DNA of 64,000 nucleotides from Aequorivita lipolytica (lineage in GTDB: Bacteria; Bacteroidota; Bacteroidia; Flavobacteriales; Flavobacteriaceae). The stretch's first letter is position 1; every line of letters begins with the position of its first letter. The stretch lies in the NCBI RefSeq assembly GCF_007997135.1, contig NZ_VORU01000002.1, forward strand, positions 372,001-436,000, given 5' to 3'. Positions 34,891 through 43,999 of this stretch are shown piece by piece. A program made the position numbers and the translations under genes. The notes under the pieces are model-generated. The model worked only from the letters and a program-made list of their open reading frames with translations, was not told the DNA's origin and made no database searches.

Positions 34891-36579
34891 ATGCAAAATC
34901 CTCCATTAATAGCCGTTGAATCGCTTACTGTTTACTTCGGAAATAAGAAAAACAGTATCGAGGTTTTACACGCTATTTCCTTTGATGTGTTTGAAAATGA
35001 AATTTTAGGGATTGTGGGTGAATCTGGTTCTGGGAAATCGGTCACCTCTCTTTCCATTATGGGCTTATTGCCGAAAAAGCAGGCGAATTTTACTGGGGAA
35101 ATTTTATTTGAAGCGAAAGATCTGCTGAAAACTACTGAAAAAGAATTCCGAAAAATACGCGGTAGCGAGATAGCAATGATTTTTCAAGAGCCAATGAGCG
35201 CACTGAATCCTTCTTTGAAGTGTGGCTTTCAGGTTGCCGAAATACTTCGACTTCATTTAAAGATGAATACTTCAGAAGCAAAAAAGGAAACCATTTCACT
35301 TTTTGAAAAGGTAAAACTTCCACGACCCAATGAAATTTATAATAGCTATCCGCACCAAATAAGCGGTGGCCAGATGCAGCGGGTTATGATCGCGATGGCG
35401 ATTGCCTGCAAACCGAAATTACTTATTGCTGATGAACCTACCACAGCGCTTGACGTAACTGTTCAAAAGGAGATTATTTCACTTCTGAAAACCATCCAAC
35501 AAGAAACAAAGATGGCATTACTATTTATTTCGCACGATTTGAGTTTAGTTTCTGAAATTGCTGACCGGGTTTTAGTTATGTATAAAGGAGACATTGTTGA
35601 AAATGCCGCTACTTCTGAAATTTTCAAAAACCCAACTGCTGAATATACCAAAGCACTTTTGGCATCGCGGCCTTCACTGGACGTTCGTTTGGCGAAACTC
35701 CCCACAATTGCTTCCATAGCCGATAAAAGTTTTAAGCCAAGGGAAGTTAAACCTGTGGAGCGCGCTAAAAAGCACAAACAAATCTATACTCGAAAGCCAA
35801 TTTTAGAAATTGCTAATTTGGAAAAATATTATTTCAGTAATGTTGGAATATTTGCAAAAGCGGAAGTGGTAAAAGCAGTGGATAATGTGAGTTTTTCAGT
35901 TTTTGAAGGCGAAACTCTGGGACTTGTAGGCGAATCTGGTTGTGGTAAATCTACTTTGGGAAGAACGATTCTTCAATTGGAGAAAGCAACTTCCGGAAGT
36001 ATAAAATACCGCGGAAAAGAACTTACAACACTTTCCAGGAGTGAAATCAGAAATCTTCGAAAGGAGATACAGATTATTTTTCAGGATCCATATTCATCAT
36101 TGAATCCCCGTTTAATGATAGGTCAGGCATTAATAGAGCCTATGGAAGTTCACGGTTTGGGGAAATCAAAAAAAGAAAGAAAAGAGCGGGTGCTGTCGCT
36201 GCTTGAAAGAGTGGGGCTGGACGAAAGTTATTTTTACCGTTATCCACACGAGCTTTCTGGTGGGCAACGGCAGCGAGTTGGGATCGCGAGAACAATTGTT
36301 GTAGAACCTAAGTTGGTTATTTGTGACGAGTCGGTTTCTGCATTGGATATTTCAGTACAGGCGCAGGTTTTGAATTTGTTGAATGAATTGAAGAATGATT
36401 ATGGCTTCACCTACATATTCATATCGCACGACTTGGCTGTGGTAAAATATATGTCTGACCAGCTTTTAGTGATGAATAGGGGAAAAATTGAAGAATTGGG
36501 CGATGCTGATGAAATTTATGAAAACCCGCAGACCGAATATTCAAAGAGACTTATTGAGGCAATTCCAAAGGGTATTTAA
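34891..36579 (+). CDS. Double-ATPase ABC transporter protein (oligopeptide/dipeptide type)
   Basis: A single chain holding two ABC ATPase domains, as in YejF or a DppD-DppF fusion. Domain 1: Walker A GESGSGKS (residues 43-50), signature [12 protein letters not shown] and Walker [13 protein letters not shown]. Domain 2: Walker A GESGCGKS (347-354), Q-loop [13 protein letters not shown], signature [12 protein letters not shown] and Walker [13 protein letters not shown]. Domain 2 has Ser where Walker B usually has Pro-Thr (DESVSALD), a common variant. No permease or binding-protein gene is adjacent, so the rest of the importer lies elsewhere. Confidence 0.95.
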   Translation: MQNPPLIAVESLTVYFGNKKNSIEVLHAISFDVFENEILGIVGESGSGKSVTSLSIMGLLPKKQANFTGEILFEAKDLLKTTEKEFRKIRGSEIAMIFQEPMSALNPSLKCGFQVAEILRLHLKMNTSEAKKETISLFEKVKLPRPNEIYNSYPHQISGGQMQRVMIAMAIACKPKLLIADEPTTALDVTVQKEIISLLKTIQQETKMALLFISHDLSLVSEIADRVLVMYKGDIVENAATSEIFKNPTAEYTKALLASRPSLDVRLAKLPTIASIADKSFKPREVKPVERAKKHKQIYTRKPILEIANLEKYYFSNVGIFAKAEVVKAVDNVSFSVFEGETLGLVGESGCGKSTLGRTILQLEKATSGSIKYRGKELTTLSRSEIRNLRKEIQIIFQDPYSSLNPRLMIGQALIEPMEVHGLGKSKKERKERVLSLLERVGLDESYFYRYPHELSGGQRQRVGIARTIVVEPKLVICDESVSALDISVQAQVLNLLNELKNDYGFTYIFISHDLAVVKYMSDQLLVMNRGKIEELGDADEIYENPQTEYSKRLIEAIPKGI

Positions 36580-36597
36580 AAATTGAAAAGAGGCAAT

Positions 36598-36633
36598 AAA
36601 AAAAACCCGTTCCAACCTCACGAAGAACGGGTT
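36598..36633. terminator. Hairpin after the ABC gene
   Basis: AACCCGTTC (36604-36612) and GAACGGGTT (36625-36633), 9-bp perfect stem. The T-run lies on the minus-strand side (eight T), while the plus strand has only AATAAATT after it. Confidence 0.6.
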
Positions 36634-36641
36634 AATAAATT

Positions 36642-36766
36642 ATCTGTGTTTATGACAGATTTGGGGCATAAACAACCACAAAAAAAGATTAGATCAATAA
36701 AAACACTTTCTTAAAAATGAAAAGCACGTTTAGCAACAATTCTTTAGTGCTTTTAAAAGATCTAAT
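36642..36766. other. Gene-free region with nested inverted repeats
   Basis: No convincing gene lies between 36580 and 36961. This part holds ATCTGT/ACAGAT (36642-36660), ATTAGATC/GATCTAAT (36688-36695 with 36759-36766) and, nested inside, AAAAGCAC/GTGCTTTT (36720-36727 with 36747-36754). The last two could fold as a two-part stem. A structured RNA or a regulatory element is possible; nothing shows expression. Confidence 0.4.
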
Positions 36767-36911
36767 TACTTTTTCCATATGAGGTTAAGTTGGTAAGATT
36801 TGGGACTGCTAATATCAACACATTTTTCATATAAAACGATAAAAGACACATAAATTCGATGAAATACACTAAATTTTAACATTTAAGCTCTTTTTCGTCA
36901 TTTTTTAACAT

Positions 36912-36938
36912 AAAAAAACCATGAAAATCATGGTTTTT
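36912..36938 (-). terminator. Intrinsic terminator of the scoA-scoB operon
   Basis: AAAAACCATGA / TCATGGTTTTT perfect 11-bp stem with a 3-nt loop; on the minus strand it runs into further T. It lies 24 bases after the scoB stop. Confidence 0.75.
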
Positions 36939-36961
36939 AAAATATAAAATTGGTTTTTTTC

Positions 36962-37618
36962 TTAAAACTTCATCTCTATAATCTCACCGTTTACAATTAA
37001 ATCTCCCTCTGTAGCTTTTATAATTTCTTCAACAGAAACTCCCGGTGCTCGTTCAAGGAGGTGAAATTTTCCATCAGTTATTTCGAGAACGGCAAGGTTG
37101 GTAACTATTTTTTTTACGCATTTTACACCCGTAAGTGGCAAGCTACATTCCTTTAATAGCTTAGACTCACCCTCACGGTTGGTATGCATCATTGCCACAA
37201 TAATGTTTTCTGCGGAAGCAACCAAGTCCATAGCGCCGCCCATTCCTTTGACCATTTTTCCGGGGATTTTCCAATTGGCGATGTCTCCGTTTTGAGAAAC
37301 TTCCATCGCGCCGAGGATTGTGAGATCAACGTGCTGGCCACGTATCATCCCAAAACTCATCGCCGAGTCAAAAAAAGATGCGCCGGGCAGTGCAGTGATT
37401 GTTTGCTTTCCAGCATTGATCAAATCTGGATCTTCTTCGCCTTCAAAAGGAAAAGGACCCATGCCGAGAATTCCGTTTTCACTCTGAAATTCAACGCTTA
37501 TATCATCTCGCACAAAGTTGGCTACCAAAGTTGGTATCCCAATTCCCAAGTTAACGTAGTAGCCATCTTTTACTTCTTTTGCAATCCGTTTTGCTATTTG
37601 TTCTTTAGTTAAAGCCAT
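36962..37618 (-). CDS. scoB: 3-oxoacid CoA-transferase subunit B
   Basis: Beta subunit of succinyl-CoA:3-ketoacid (acetoacetate) CoA-transferase, which activates acetoacetate or 3-oxoadipate with CoA from succinyl-CoA. Motifs: DGYYVNLGIGIPTL, the catalytic glutamate in FQSENGILGMGP, GASFFDSAMSFGMIRGQHVDLTILGAMEV and GMGGAMDLV. 218 residues, normal. Its ATG overlaps the scoA stop by one base. With the crotonase at 10731 it suggests fatty-acid or ketone-body use, though the genes are not linked. Confidence 0.95.
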   Translation of the reverse strand: MALTKEQIAKRIAKEVKDGYYVNLGIGIPTLVANFVRDDISVEFQSENGILGMGPFPFEGEEDPDLINAGKQTITALPGASFFDSAMSFGMIRGQHVDLTILGAMEVSQNGDIANWKIPGKMVKGMGGAMDLVASAENIIVAMMHTNREGESKLLKECSLPLTGVKCVKKIVTNLAVLEITDGKFHLLERAPGVSVEEIIKATEGDLIVNGEIIEMKF

Positions 37619-38319
37619 TAGTTTCTTTTTCTAACTGTTAATTGCTCAATACGTTTTTCATATTTTTCACCCTGAAATATTCGTTGAACAAAAATTCCAG
37701 GAATATGAATTTGGTTCGGGTCTAGCTCTCCAGCGGGAACTAATTCTTCTACTTCAGCAACCGTGATTTTTCCGGCTCCACACATTACTGGGTTGAAGTT
37801 TCTGGCGGTTCCTTTAAAGATGAGGTTTCCAGCTTCGTCGCCTTTCCACGCTTTTATAAAAGAGAAATCTGCTTCAAAAGCTTTTTCCATTACATGCATT
37901 TTACCTTTGAAATCGCGGGTTTCCTTTCCTTCTGCCACCTCAGTTCCATACCCGGCTGGTGTGAAAAATGCTGGAATTCCGCTTCTGGCTGCTTCGCAAC
38001 GTTGCGCCAATGTTCCCTGCGGAATCAGTTCAACCTCCATTTCGCCACTTAACATTTGACGTTCAAATTCTGCATTTTCTCCTACATAGGATGAAATCAT
38101 TTTTTTTATTTGATGCTTTTTCAGAAGGAGACCAAGACCAAAATCATCAACACCAGCATTATTTGAAATACAAGTGATATCTTGAATATTTCTGCGAACC
38201 AATTCTGAAATAATATTTTCCGGGATGCCGCAGAGACCGAAGCCACCGAGCATAAAAGTCATTCCGTCTGCAATACCCTCACAGGCCTCGCGAACGTTTG
38301 CAACTGTCTTTTTTATCAT
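37618..38319 (-). CDS. scoA: 3-oxoacid CoA-transferase subunit A
   Basis: Alpha subunit of the same CoA-transferase. Motifs: [22 protein letters not shown] (CoA-binding loop), [15 protein letters not shown] and [20 protein letters not shown]. 233 residues, full length. First gene of a two-gene operon. Confidence 0.95.
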   Translation of the reverse strand: MIKKTVANVREACEGIADGMTFMLGGFGLCGIPENIISELVRRNIQDITCISNNAGVDDFGLGLLLKKHQIKKMISSYVGENAEFERQMLSGEMEVELIPQGTLAQRCEAARSGIPAFFTPAGYGTEVAEGKETRDFKGKMHVMEKAFEADFSFIKAWKGDEAGNLIFKGTARNFNPVMCGAGKITVAEVEELVPAGELDPNQIHIPGIFVQRIFQGEKYEKRIEQLTVRKRN

Positions 38320-38355
38320 TTTTTAAATTTTCTGAAAATTACGAAATTTCAACCT

Positions 38356-38395
38356 ATAAAAAAACCTCACAGGTGTTGAAAAACTTGTGAGGTTT
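38356..38395 (-). terminator. Intrinsic terminator of the PBP1A operon
   Basis: AAACCTCACA (38362-38371) and TGTGAGGTTT (38386-38395), followed on the minus strand by seven T. It is related in sequence to the hairpin at 22891-22923 (AAACCTnACAG core). Confidence 0.8.
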
Positions 38396-38418
38396 GTATT
38401 TACTAATGGAAGTTTTCA

Positions 38419-40731
38419 TCAAAAATCAAACTCATCCGAGATTTCCTCAATATCAGGGTCTCCTTCGCGCCATTTGGAACAATCGGTTTCAATGGACAGA
38501 TTTTCGGGACGTTTGAAGTTTCCAGTGGAAACACCCAAATCTTCATCTTCATAACAACTTTTCATATACATTCCCCATATAGGCAGTGCCATTGTAGCGC
38601 CCTGTCCGTAAGCGGTGGAGCGGAAGTGTGTTGCGCGATCATCACCGCCTACCCAAACGCCTGTAACCAAATTAGGAACCATACCCATAAACCAGCCGTC
38701 ACTGTTGTTTTGTGTAGTTCCCGTTTTACCGGCTATGGGATTTGTGAAATTATACGGATATCCCGTTACAGCATTTTTATAAACTGCGGAGCCTTCACGA
38801 CCCGTTCCGCGCAAACGGCTACCCGAACCCGATTGGGTAACGCCCTCCATTAAGCTAACCGTTACGTAGGCAGTTTCATTGCTAATAACGTCTTTTGTTT
38901 TGGGCACGTTTTGATAAAGCACCGTTCCATTTTTATCTTCTATTCGTTGAATTAAAATAGGTTCTACATAAACGCCTTCATTTGCAAAGGTGCTATATGC
39001 ACCCACCATTTCATAAACGGAAACATCTGGTGTTCCTAATGCTATGGAGGGTACGGCGGGCATATTTTCTGTATCAACACCCATTTTCGCAACTAAATCG
39101 ATAACAGGTTCTGGACCCACCCGGTCAATAAGTCTTGCGGTAATTGTGTTAATAGAATTTGCCAGTGCATATTTAAGCGTGACCATTCCACCATAACTTC
39201 CGCCTGCATTTTTTGGAGCCCAAGGTTTTAATAAATGGTGTTTGCCAGCTGGTATAGTGTACATGGTGTTGGGCAAGGTATCGCACGGAGACATGTGCAT
39301 TTGATCTATTGCCGTGGCATAAACAAAAGGCTTAAAGGTGGAGCCTATTTGGCGTCTTCCTTTTTTCACCATGTCATATTTATAATGTTTGTAGTCAATG
39401 CCTCCCACCCAAGCTTTTACTTCACCGGTTTGTGGGGTCATGGACATCATTGCAGCTTGTAAAAATGATTTGTGATAACGGATGGAATCTAAAGGTGTCA
39501 TCACGGTATCAATATCTCCTTTCCAAGAAAATACCCGCATTGGCACTTTCTTTTTAAAGCTTTTTATTATTTCTTCTTCTTCTTTTCCTTGCTTTTTCAT
39601 TTCACGCCAACGGTCACTTTTCCGCATTGCGGAATTTAAAATGCCTTCAGTTTCCTCTTCTGTAATATCACGGAAAGGTGCGGTCTTGTTATTCTTGTTT
39701 TGTTCGTCAAATGCTACTTGCAATTGTGCCATATGCTTTTTAACAGCCTGTTCAGCGTACTCTTGCATTTTACTATCTATAGTTACAAAAACCTTTAACC
39801 CATCCTGATAAATATTGTAATTGCTGCCATCTGGTTTGGGATGTTCCTTTATCCAATCTTCCATAAATTGACGAGCATATTCCCGAAAGTAAGTTGCGCT
39901 ACCTTCATCGTGACCCTGTGGTGTAAATTTTAAGTTTAACGGAAGTGCTTGCAGCGAATCCATAACTTTTTCTGAAATGTAATCGTACTTTTCCATTTGC
40001 GCCAAAACCACGTTCCTGCGCTCGCGGACCATTTCCGGCCTCCGGTTTGGGTTAAAAAGTGAGGAATTTTTAAACATTCCCACCAGCATTGCAGCTTCAG
40101 CAGTTGTTAATTGCGAAGGTGGTTTGTCAAAATAAATGTTTGCAGCACTCTCGATGCCTACGGCTTGGTTTAGAAAATCGTACTCGTTAAAGTACATTGT
40201 AATAATCTCCTCTTTTGTATAGCGACGTTCCAAACGTGTGGCAATAATCCATTCCTTTACTTTTTGAAGAACTCTTTCCACTTTATTCGCAGCTCTTTGG
40301 TCTGTAAAAAATAGTTTTGCCAATTGTTGGCTGATGGTACTTGCGCCCCCTCTTGTGCCCAAGAATGCAATGGCGCGCACTGTTCCTTTGCCGTCAATGC
40401 CAGAATGGTCGTAAAAACGCACATCTTCAGTAGCTATTAAAGCATTTACTAAATGATCGGGTAAAGTGTCAAATGGAACGGGCGTTCTGTTTTCTTTATA
40501 AAATTTTCCAATAGTTTTTCCATCGGAAGAAACAATTTCGGTAGCTAGATTCTTTTCTGGATTCTCCAAGCTGGTTTCATCTGGGAGACTTCCAAAAACA
40601 CCCCAAGATGCAAGTAAGAAAAACAAAATAACCACAAGTATGAAACCTGCGAAAATCTTCCAAAACGTTTTGATGTGATTACCCGCATCATTTTGTTTCT
40701 TCTTTTTAGGAGCTGCTTTTTTTGTTGCCAT
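38419..40731 (-). CDS. Bifunctional penicillin-binding protein 1A
   Basis: Peptidoglycan glycosyltransferase and DD-transpeptidase in the inner membrane. After a lysine-rich cytoplasmic tail comes one span (about 25-43), then the GT51 domain with catalytic Glu102 in TEDVRFYDHSGID and GASTISQQLAK. The transpeptidase domain carries SxxK as STFK (Ser464, Lys467), SIN (526-528) and KTGT (669-672). The C-terminus is acidic. 770 residues, normal for the group. It follows gldH by eight bases on the minus strand, the order ricT-gldH-PBP1A. Confidence 0.96.
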   Translation of the reverse strand: MATKKAAPKKKKQNDAGNHIKTFWKIFAGFILVVILFFLLASWGVFGSLPDETSLENPEKNLATEIVSSDGKTIGKFYKENRTPVPFDTLPDHLVNALIATEDVRFYDHSGIDGKGTVRAIAFLGTRGGASTISQQLAKLFFTDQRAANKVERVLQKVKEWIIATRLERRYTKEEIITMYFNEYDFLNQAVGIESAANIYFDKPPSQLTTAEAAMLVGMFKNSSLFNPNRRPEMVRERRNVVLAQMEKYDYISEKVMDSLQALPLNLKFTPQGHDEGSATYFREYARQFMEDWIKEHPKPDGSNYNIYQDGLKVFVTIDSKMQEYAEQAVKKHMAQLQVAFDEQNKNNKTAPFRDITEEETEGILNSAMRKSDRWREMKKQGKEEEEIIKSFKKKVPMRVFSWKGDIDTVMTPLDSIRYHKSFLQAAMMSMTPQTGEVKAWVGGIDYKHYKYDMVKKGRRQIGSTFKPFVYATAIDQMHMSPCDTLPNTMYTIPAGKHHLLKPWAPKNAGGSYGGMVTLKYALANSINTITARLIDRVGPEPVIDLVAKMGVDTENMPAVPSIALGTPDVSVYEMVGAYSTFANEGVYVEPILIQRIEDKNGTVLYQNVPKTKDVISNETAYVTVSLMEGVTQSGSGSRLRGTGREGSAVYKNAVTGYPYNFTNPIAGKTGTTQNNSDGWFMGMVPNLVTGVWVGGDDRATHFRSTAYGQGATMALPIWGMYMKSCYEDEDLGVSTGNFKRPENLSIETDCSKWREGDPDIEEISDEFDF

Positions 40732-40739
40732 ATTAAATT

Positions 40740-41225
40740 TTACTGTTTGAAGGCTTCTTCAATACTGAAACCAACATCTGTAATGCCTTCGAGTTTTGTA
40801 ACGCCTTCCACATCGCCATTATTGCGCATTGCTTGGGCTATGTCTATGGTATAATTTCCTTCCTCAAAAAACTGTACTTGTTCTTTGTACCACAATTTGT
40901 TTTCTTTTACATCGCCAATTCCCTGGCCCATCCAAGAGCCATCAGGATTTGCCATTCTGTATTCAAGCGTGTCGGTAACGGTTTTTCCGTGTGGAAAATT
41001 CATGGAGACTACTAAAAATATATTGTTGAATTTGTATTCGTTGGTGTTTCTAATATTTAAAAAAAGATTGTAATTTTTAAGTGAATCCAATTGCGGAAGT
41101 TTAAATTCCACCACTTCATCAGCGCCCCAAAATCCATCCATTGCGCGTGTTTCACTAAAAGGCGTGTTGGACTCGCAAGAGACCAGAGAAATAGCAGTCA
41201 AAAAAAGCACCAATAACCTATTCAT
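40740..41225 (-). CDS. gldH: Gliding motility lipoprotein GldH
   Basis: Lipoprotein needed for Bacteroidota gliding and T9SS function. The start is ATG 41225, giving the lipoprotein signal MNRLLVLFLTAISLVSC; the open frame runs further upstream but lies inside ricT. Family segments: NLFLNIRNTNEYKFNNIFLVVSMNFPHGK, DTLEYRMANPDGSWMGQGIGDVKENKLWYKE and GNYTIDIAQAMRNNGDVEGV. Its first eight bases overlap the ricT 3' end. The other gld genes are not in this window. Confidence 0.93.
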   Translation of the reverse strand: MNRLLVLFLTAISLVSCESNTPFSETRAMDGFWGADEVVEFKLPQLDSLKNYNLFLNIRNTNEYKFNNIFLVVSMNFPHGKTVTDTLEYRMANPDGSWMGQGIGDVKENKLWYKEQVQFFEEGNYTIDIAQAMRNNGDVEGVTKLEGITDVGFSIEEAFKQ

Positions 41226-42480
41226 TTCTTTTTGGCTTGGGATTTCTATTTTTACTATTCGGCACATTTCCCGAATTTTTTGACGCATTATTTCTTGGGT
41301 TATTTTTGGGAACATTTCCAGCAGTGGCTTCTGCTTTTCCACGATTTTTGTTACGGCTTTTATTTCGGCGTTTTTTTCCTTTTTGTTTCGGTTGGTCAAA
41401 GCGCGTTAAACTATCCTGCCCCACCACATTGCTGAAAGGTTCTTTCTCAGGCTTCGGGGTTTCAATTGTAAATTCTTCCAGCGCCATCGGTTTTTTCCCA
41501 TTTTTGTTGAGTTCTATTATTTCATTGGCTTTTTCGGCTGTAAGTTCGTGCCAATTCATAAACTCTTTTTCGTAAGCGTACCAAAGCAAACCTTTAAAAA
41601 TATCAATCTTTTGGCAGCTTGCATTTCCTTTTTCAGTTTGAAGCCTTGTTTCGGTATTTGGGAAAGAATCCAACGCTTCCAAATAAGTATCCAATTCATA
41701 ATTCAAGCAGCATTTCAACTTTCCACATTGCCCAGCAAGTTTTTGCGGATTTAAGGAAAGTTGCTGATAGCGCGCTGCGGAAGTATTCACCGAACGGAAA
41801 TCCGTCAACCAAGTAGAGCAACAAAGCTCTCGGCCGCAGCTTCCAATTCCGCCCAAACGTGCTGCCTCCTGACGGAAACCAACTTGTTTCATTTCAATTC
41901 GGGTGTTGAAAGTACGTGCAAATTCCTTGATTAATTCTCGGAAATCTACGCGCTCTTCGGCGGTGTAATAAAATATAACTTTTGAAGCATCGCCCTGAAA
42001 TTCTACATCGCTAATCTTCATTTGAAGTCCTAGGCGAATTGCAATTTGTCTCGAACGTTTTTGAACATCGGCTTCTTTATCGCGAACGCCTTGCCAAATA
42101 TCAATATCTTTTTGAGTGGCTTTTCGGTAAATTTTAGGAAGCGCTTCAACTTTAAGCGGAATTTTCTTCTTCTTCATTTGCACGCGAACAAGTTCGCCAG
42201 TTAAAGTTATGATTCCAATATCGTGACCCGGCGAAGCTTCTGTGGCAATAACATCGCCCATGCTTAAAGTAAGATTTTCAGGGTTTTGGAAGAATTCTTT
42301 TCTTCCGTTTTTAAAACGCACTTCGGCCGCATTGAAAGGTTCCATGTTAGCGGGAAGTTGCATATTTGAAAGCCAGTCGAACACCGTCAGTTTATTACAG
42401 CCATCGGTTCCGCAAGTACCATTGTTCTTGCATCCCTTTGGCTGTCCGTTGGCGCCCGTGGCACAGCTGGTACAGCCCAT
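41218..42480 (-). CDS. ricT: PSP1/RicT-family iron-sulfur regulatory protein
   Basis: Homologue of RicT (YaaT), a subunit of a Fe-S complex that assists RNA processing in Bacillus; its role in Bacteroidota is not settled. ATG 42480 begins MGCTSCATGANGQPKGCKNN, a cysteine-rich head; the upstream extension is not family-like. The PSP1 core includes DVEFQGDASKVIFYYTAEERVDFRELIKEFAR, GIGSCGRELCCSTWL and GQCGKLKCCLNYE, with the cysteines expected for cluster binding. The C-terminal 70 residues are Lys/Arg/Asn-rich and disordered, suggesting RNA binding. Confidence 0.9.
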   Translation of the reverse strand: MGCTSCATGANGQPKGCKNNGTCGTDGCNKLTVFDWLSNMQLPANMEPFNAAEVRFKNGRKEFFQNPENLTLSMGDVIATEASPGHDIGIITLTGELVRVQMKKKKIPLKVEALPKIYRKATQKDIDIWQGVRDKEADVQKRSRQIAIRLGLQMKISDVEFQGDASKVIFYYTAEERVDFRELIKEFARTFNTRIEMKQVGFRQEAARLGGIGSCGRELCCSTWLTDFRSVNTSAARYQQLSLNPQKLAGQCGKLKCCLNYELDTYLEALDSFPNTETRLQTEKGNASCQKIDIFKGLLWYAYEKEFMNWHELTAEKANEIIELNKNGKKPMALEEFTIETPKPEKEPFSNVVGQDSLTRFDQPKQKGKKRRNKSRNKNRGKAEATAGNVPKNNPRNNASKNSGNVPNSKNRNPKPKRNE

Positions 42481-42568
42481 ATTTTTTATATATAAAGCCC
42501 TTTTTCCTATTGAAAAGGGACGAAAATTAAACAAATAATTTAATCAGTAAAGATACCAATAAAATTTT

Positions 42569-42594
42569 CGATTTTAGATTGACGATTTTAGATT
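42569..42594. repeat. Direct repeat of CGATTTTAGATT
   Basis: Two exact 12-base copies (42569-42580 and 42583-42594) separated by two bases, in the 202-base gap between ricT and trhO. It shares the GATTTTAGATT core with the palindrome at 24605-24638. Confidence 0.6.
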
Positions 42595-42682
42595 TTTGAA
42601 ACAGGACGATTGGAACCAAGACTAAAAGGAAACAGGACGTTTTGAAGCATGGCATAATCGCATCCGTCATCTGTCTTCCGTC

Positions 42683-43714
42683 TCACTTTTTGAACTTCAA
42701 CTTCTCCGATCTTCCTTTCTTAAAAATTTTGTTGCTATTCGGGATGCCCTGGCGGAGTCTTTTTTGTTCCTCTTCGGGTAATTGAATTATTGCCACACAT
42801 TCTTCAGAACAACAACTTTCCATTGCTATCGCACACTTTTTACACTGAATAAAAAGCAAGTGGCAAGCTTCGTTTGCGCAGTTTGTATGCTCGTCGCAAG
42901 CTTCGCCGCATTGGTGGCAATGGCTAATAACGTCTTCGGTAATTCGCTCACCTCGACGATGATCGAAAACGAAATTTTTTCCGATAAATTTATTTTCCAA
43001 ACCTTGGTTTTCAACTTGGCGTGCGTATTCAATAATCCCGCCTTCCAGTTGAAATACATTTTTAAAACCTTTGTGTTTGTAATAAGCGCTGGCTTTTTCG
43101 CAACGAATTCCGCCCGTACAATACATTACCAGTTTTTTGTCTTCTTTATGATCTTTTAAATCGGCTTCAATAATATCCAGTGAATCGCGAAACGTATCAA
43201 CATCTGGCGTAACAGCGTTTTTAAAATGTCCTATTTCGCTTTCGTAATGGTTTCTCATATCTACCAAAACCACATTCGGGTCTTCAATAAGTTCGTTGAA
43301 TTTTAAAGCATCCACGTGAATTCCTTTGTTTGTAACATCGAAGGTTTCGTCATTCAAACCATCGGCAACAATTTTATCGCGCACTTTCACTTTTAGTTTT
43401 AGAAAGGATTTTAAATCCTGCTCAATGGCAATGTTTAAACGCACATCTTTCAGAAAATAAATTCCGTCCAAAAATTCCTTGAACTCCTTAAAACGTTTTG
43501 CCGGAACGGAAAGCTGGGCATTAATACCTTCGTGGGCAACGTATATACGGCCCAGAACATCCTGCTCGTGCCAGGTAACAAAAAGGTGGTTTCTGAAAAG
43601 ATACGGATTGCCAATTTTGGCATATTGATAAAAAGAAAGGGTAAGCCGTTCCTCGCCGGCCTGTTCCAAAAGTGTTTCCCTTTCCTTTGCACTTAATTTA
43701 TTGTACAGTTGCAT
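42683..43714 (-). CDS. trhO: tRNA uridine(34) hydroxylase TrhO (rhodanese-like, YceA family)
   Basis: Oxygen-dependent enzyme that makes 5-hydroxyuridine at position 34 of some tRNAs. Full order: N-terminal acylphosphatase-like domain (GRIYVAHEGINAQLSVP), rhodanese domain with active-site Cys199 in MYCTGGIRCEKASAYYKHKGF, and a C-terminal Cys-rich segment (HCHQCGEACDEHTNC, CKKCAIAMESCCSEEC) that probably binds zinc. 343 residues. The N-terminal GIN and the CTGGIRC loop are diagnostic. A promoter box is present at 43758-43765. Confidence 0.93.
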   Translation of the reverse strand: MQLYNKLSAKERETLLEQAGEERLTLSFYQYAKIGNPYLFRNHLFVTWHEQDVLGRIYVAHEGINAQLSVPAKRFKEFKEFLDGIYFLKDVRLNIAIEQDLKSFLKLKVKVRDKIVADGLNDETFDVTNKGIHVDALKFNELIEDPNVVLVDMRNHYESEIGHFKNAVTPDVDTFRDSLDIIEADLKDHKEDKKLVMYCTGGIRCEKASAYYKHKGFKNVFQLEGGIIEYARQVENQGLENKFIGKNFVFDHRRGERITEDVISHCHQCGEACDEHTNCANEACHLLFIQCKKCAIAMESCCSEECVAIIQLPEEEQKRLRQGIPNSNKIFKKGRSEKLKFKK

Positions 43715-43757
43715 GCTATACTTTTTTTAGGTAAAAAGAATTGATTTTTTGATAGAA

Positions 43758-43765
43758 CAAATATA
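43758..43765 (-). promoter_or_regulatory. -7 promoter box of trhO
   Basis: Minus strand TATATTTG, exact TAnnTTTG match, 43 bases before the trhO ATG. Confidence 0.45.
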
Positions 43766-43810
43766 ATAAGTATAGAAAGAATAAATTGGCTGATTATAAA
43801 AAGATGTTTT

Positions 43811-43818
43811 TATCTTGG
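43811..43818 (+). promoter_or_regulatory. Weak -7 box upstream of the repeat-bearing protease gene
   Basis: TATCTTGG, one mismatch to TAnnTTTG, 57 bases before ATG 43876. Confidence 0.3.
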
Positions 43819-43884
43819 ATTTATTGATGTTTTAACGTAATTTTATGAAATCAACTCACTTTAATCGTTTAAATTATGAAAATT

Positions 43885-43982
43885 CACGCCCACACGCCCA
43901 CACGCCCACACGCCCACACGCCCACACGCCCACACGCCCACACGCCCACACGCCCACACGCCCACACGCCCACACGCCCACA
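43885..43982 (+). repeat. Octanucleotide tandem repeat (CACACGCC) at the 5' end of a protease gene
   Basis: Eleven full units lie at 43891-43978, with a partial CACGCC before and CACA after (98 bases in all). The tract follows ATGAAAATT at 43876. Eight is not a multiple of three, so each unit gained or lost changes the frame downstream. As given, the ATG 43876 frame ends at TAG 44038-44040. All units are identical, as expected of a tract that mutates by slippage. Confidence 0.97.
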
Positions 43983-43999
43983 GAATCTTAATCTGTTTA

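Noticed and set aside
41226-41399. 58-residue extension of GldH
   Set aside because: It overlaps ricT and would bury the lipoprotein signal. ATG 41225 gives a clean lipobox.
43885-43982. Short regular repeats that could be taken for a CRISPR array
   Set aside because: Units are 8 bases with no spacers and there is no cas gene. It is a simple tandem repeat.
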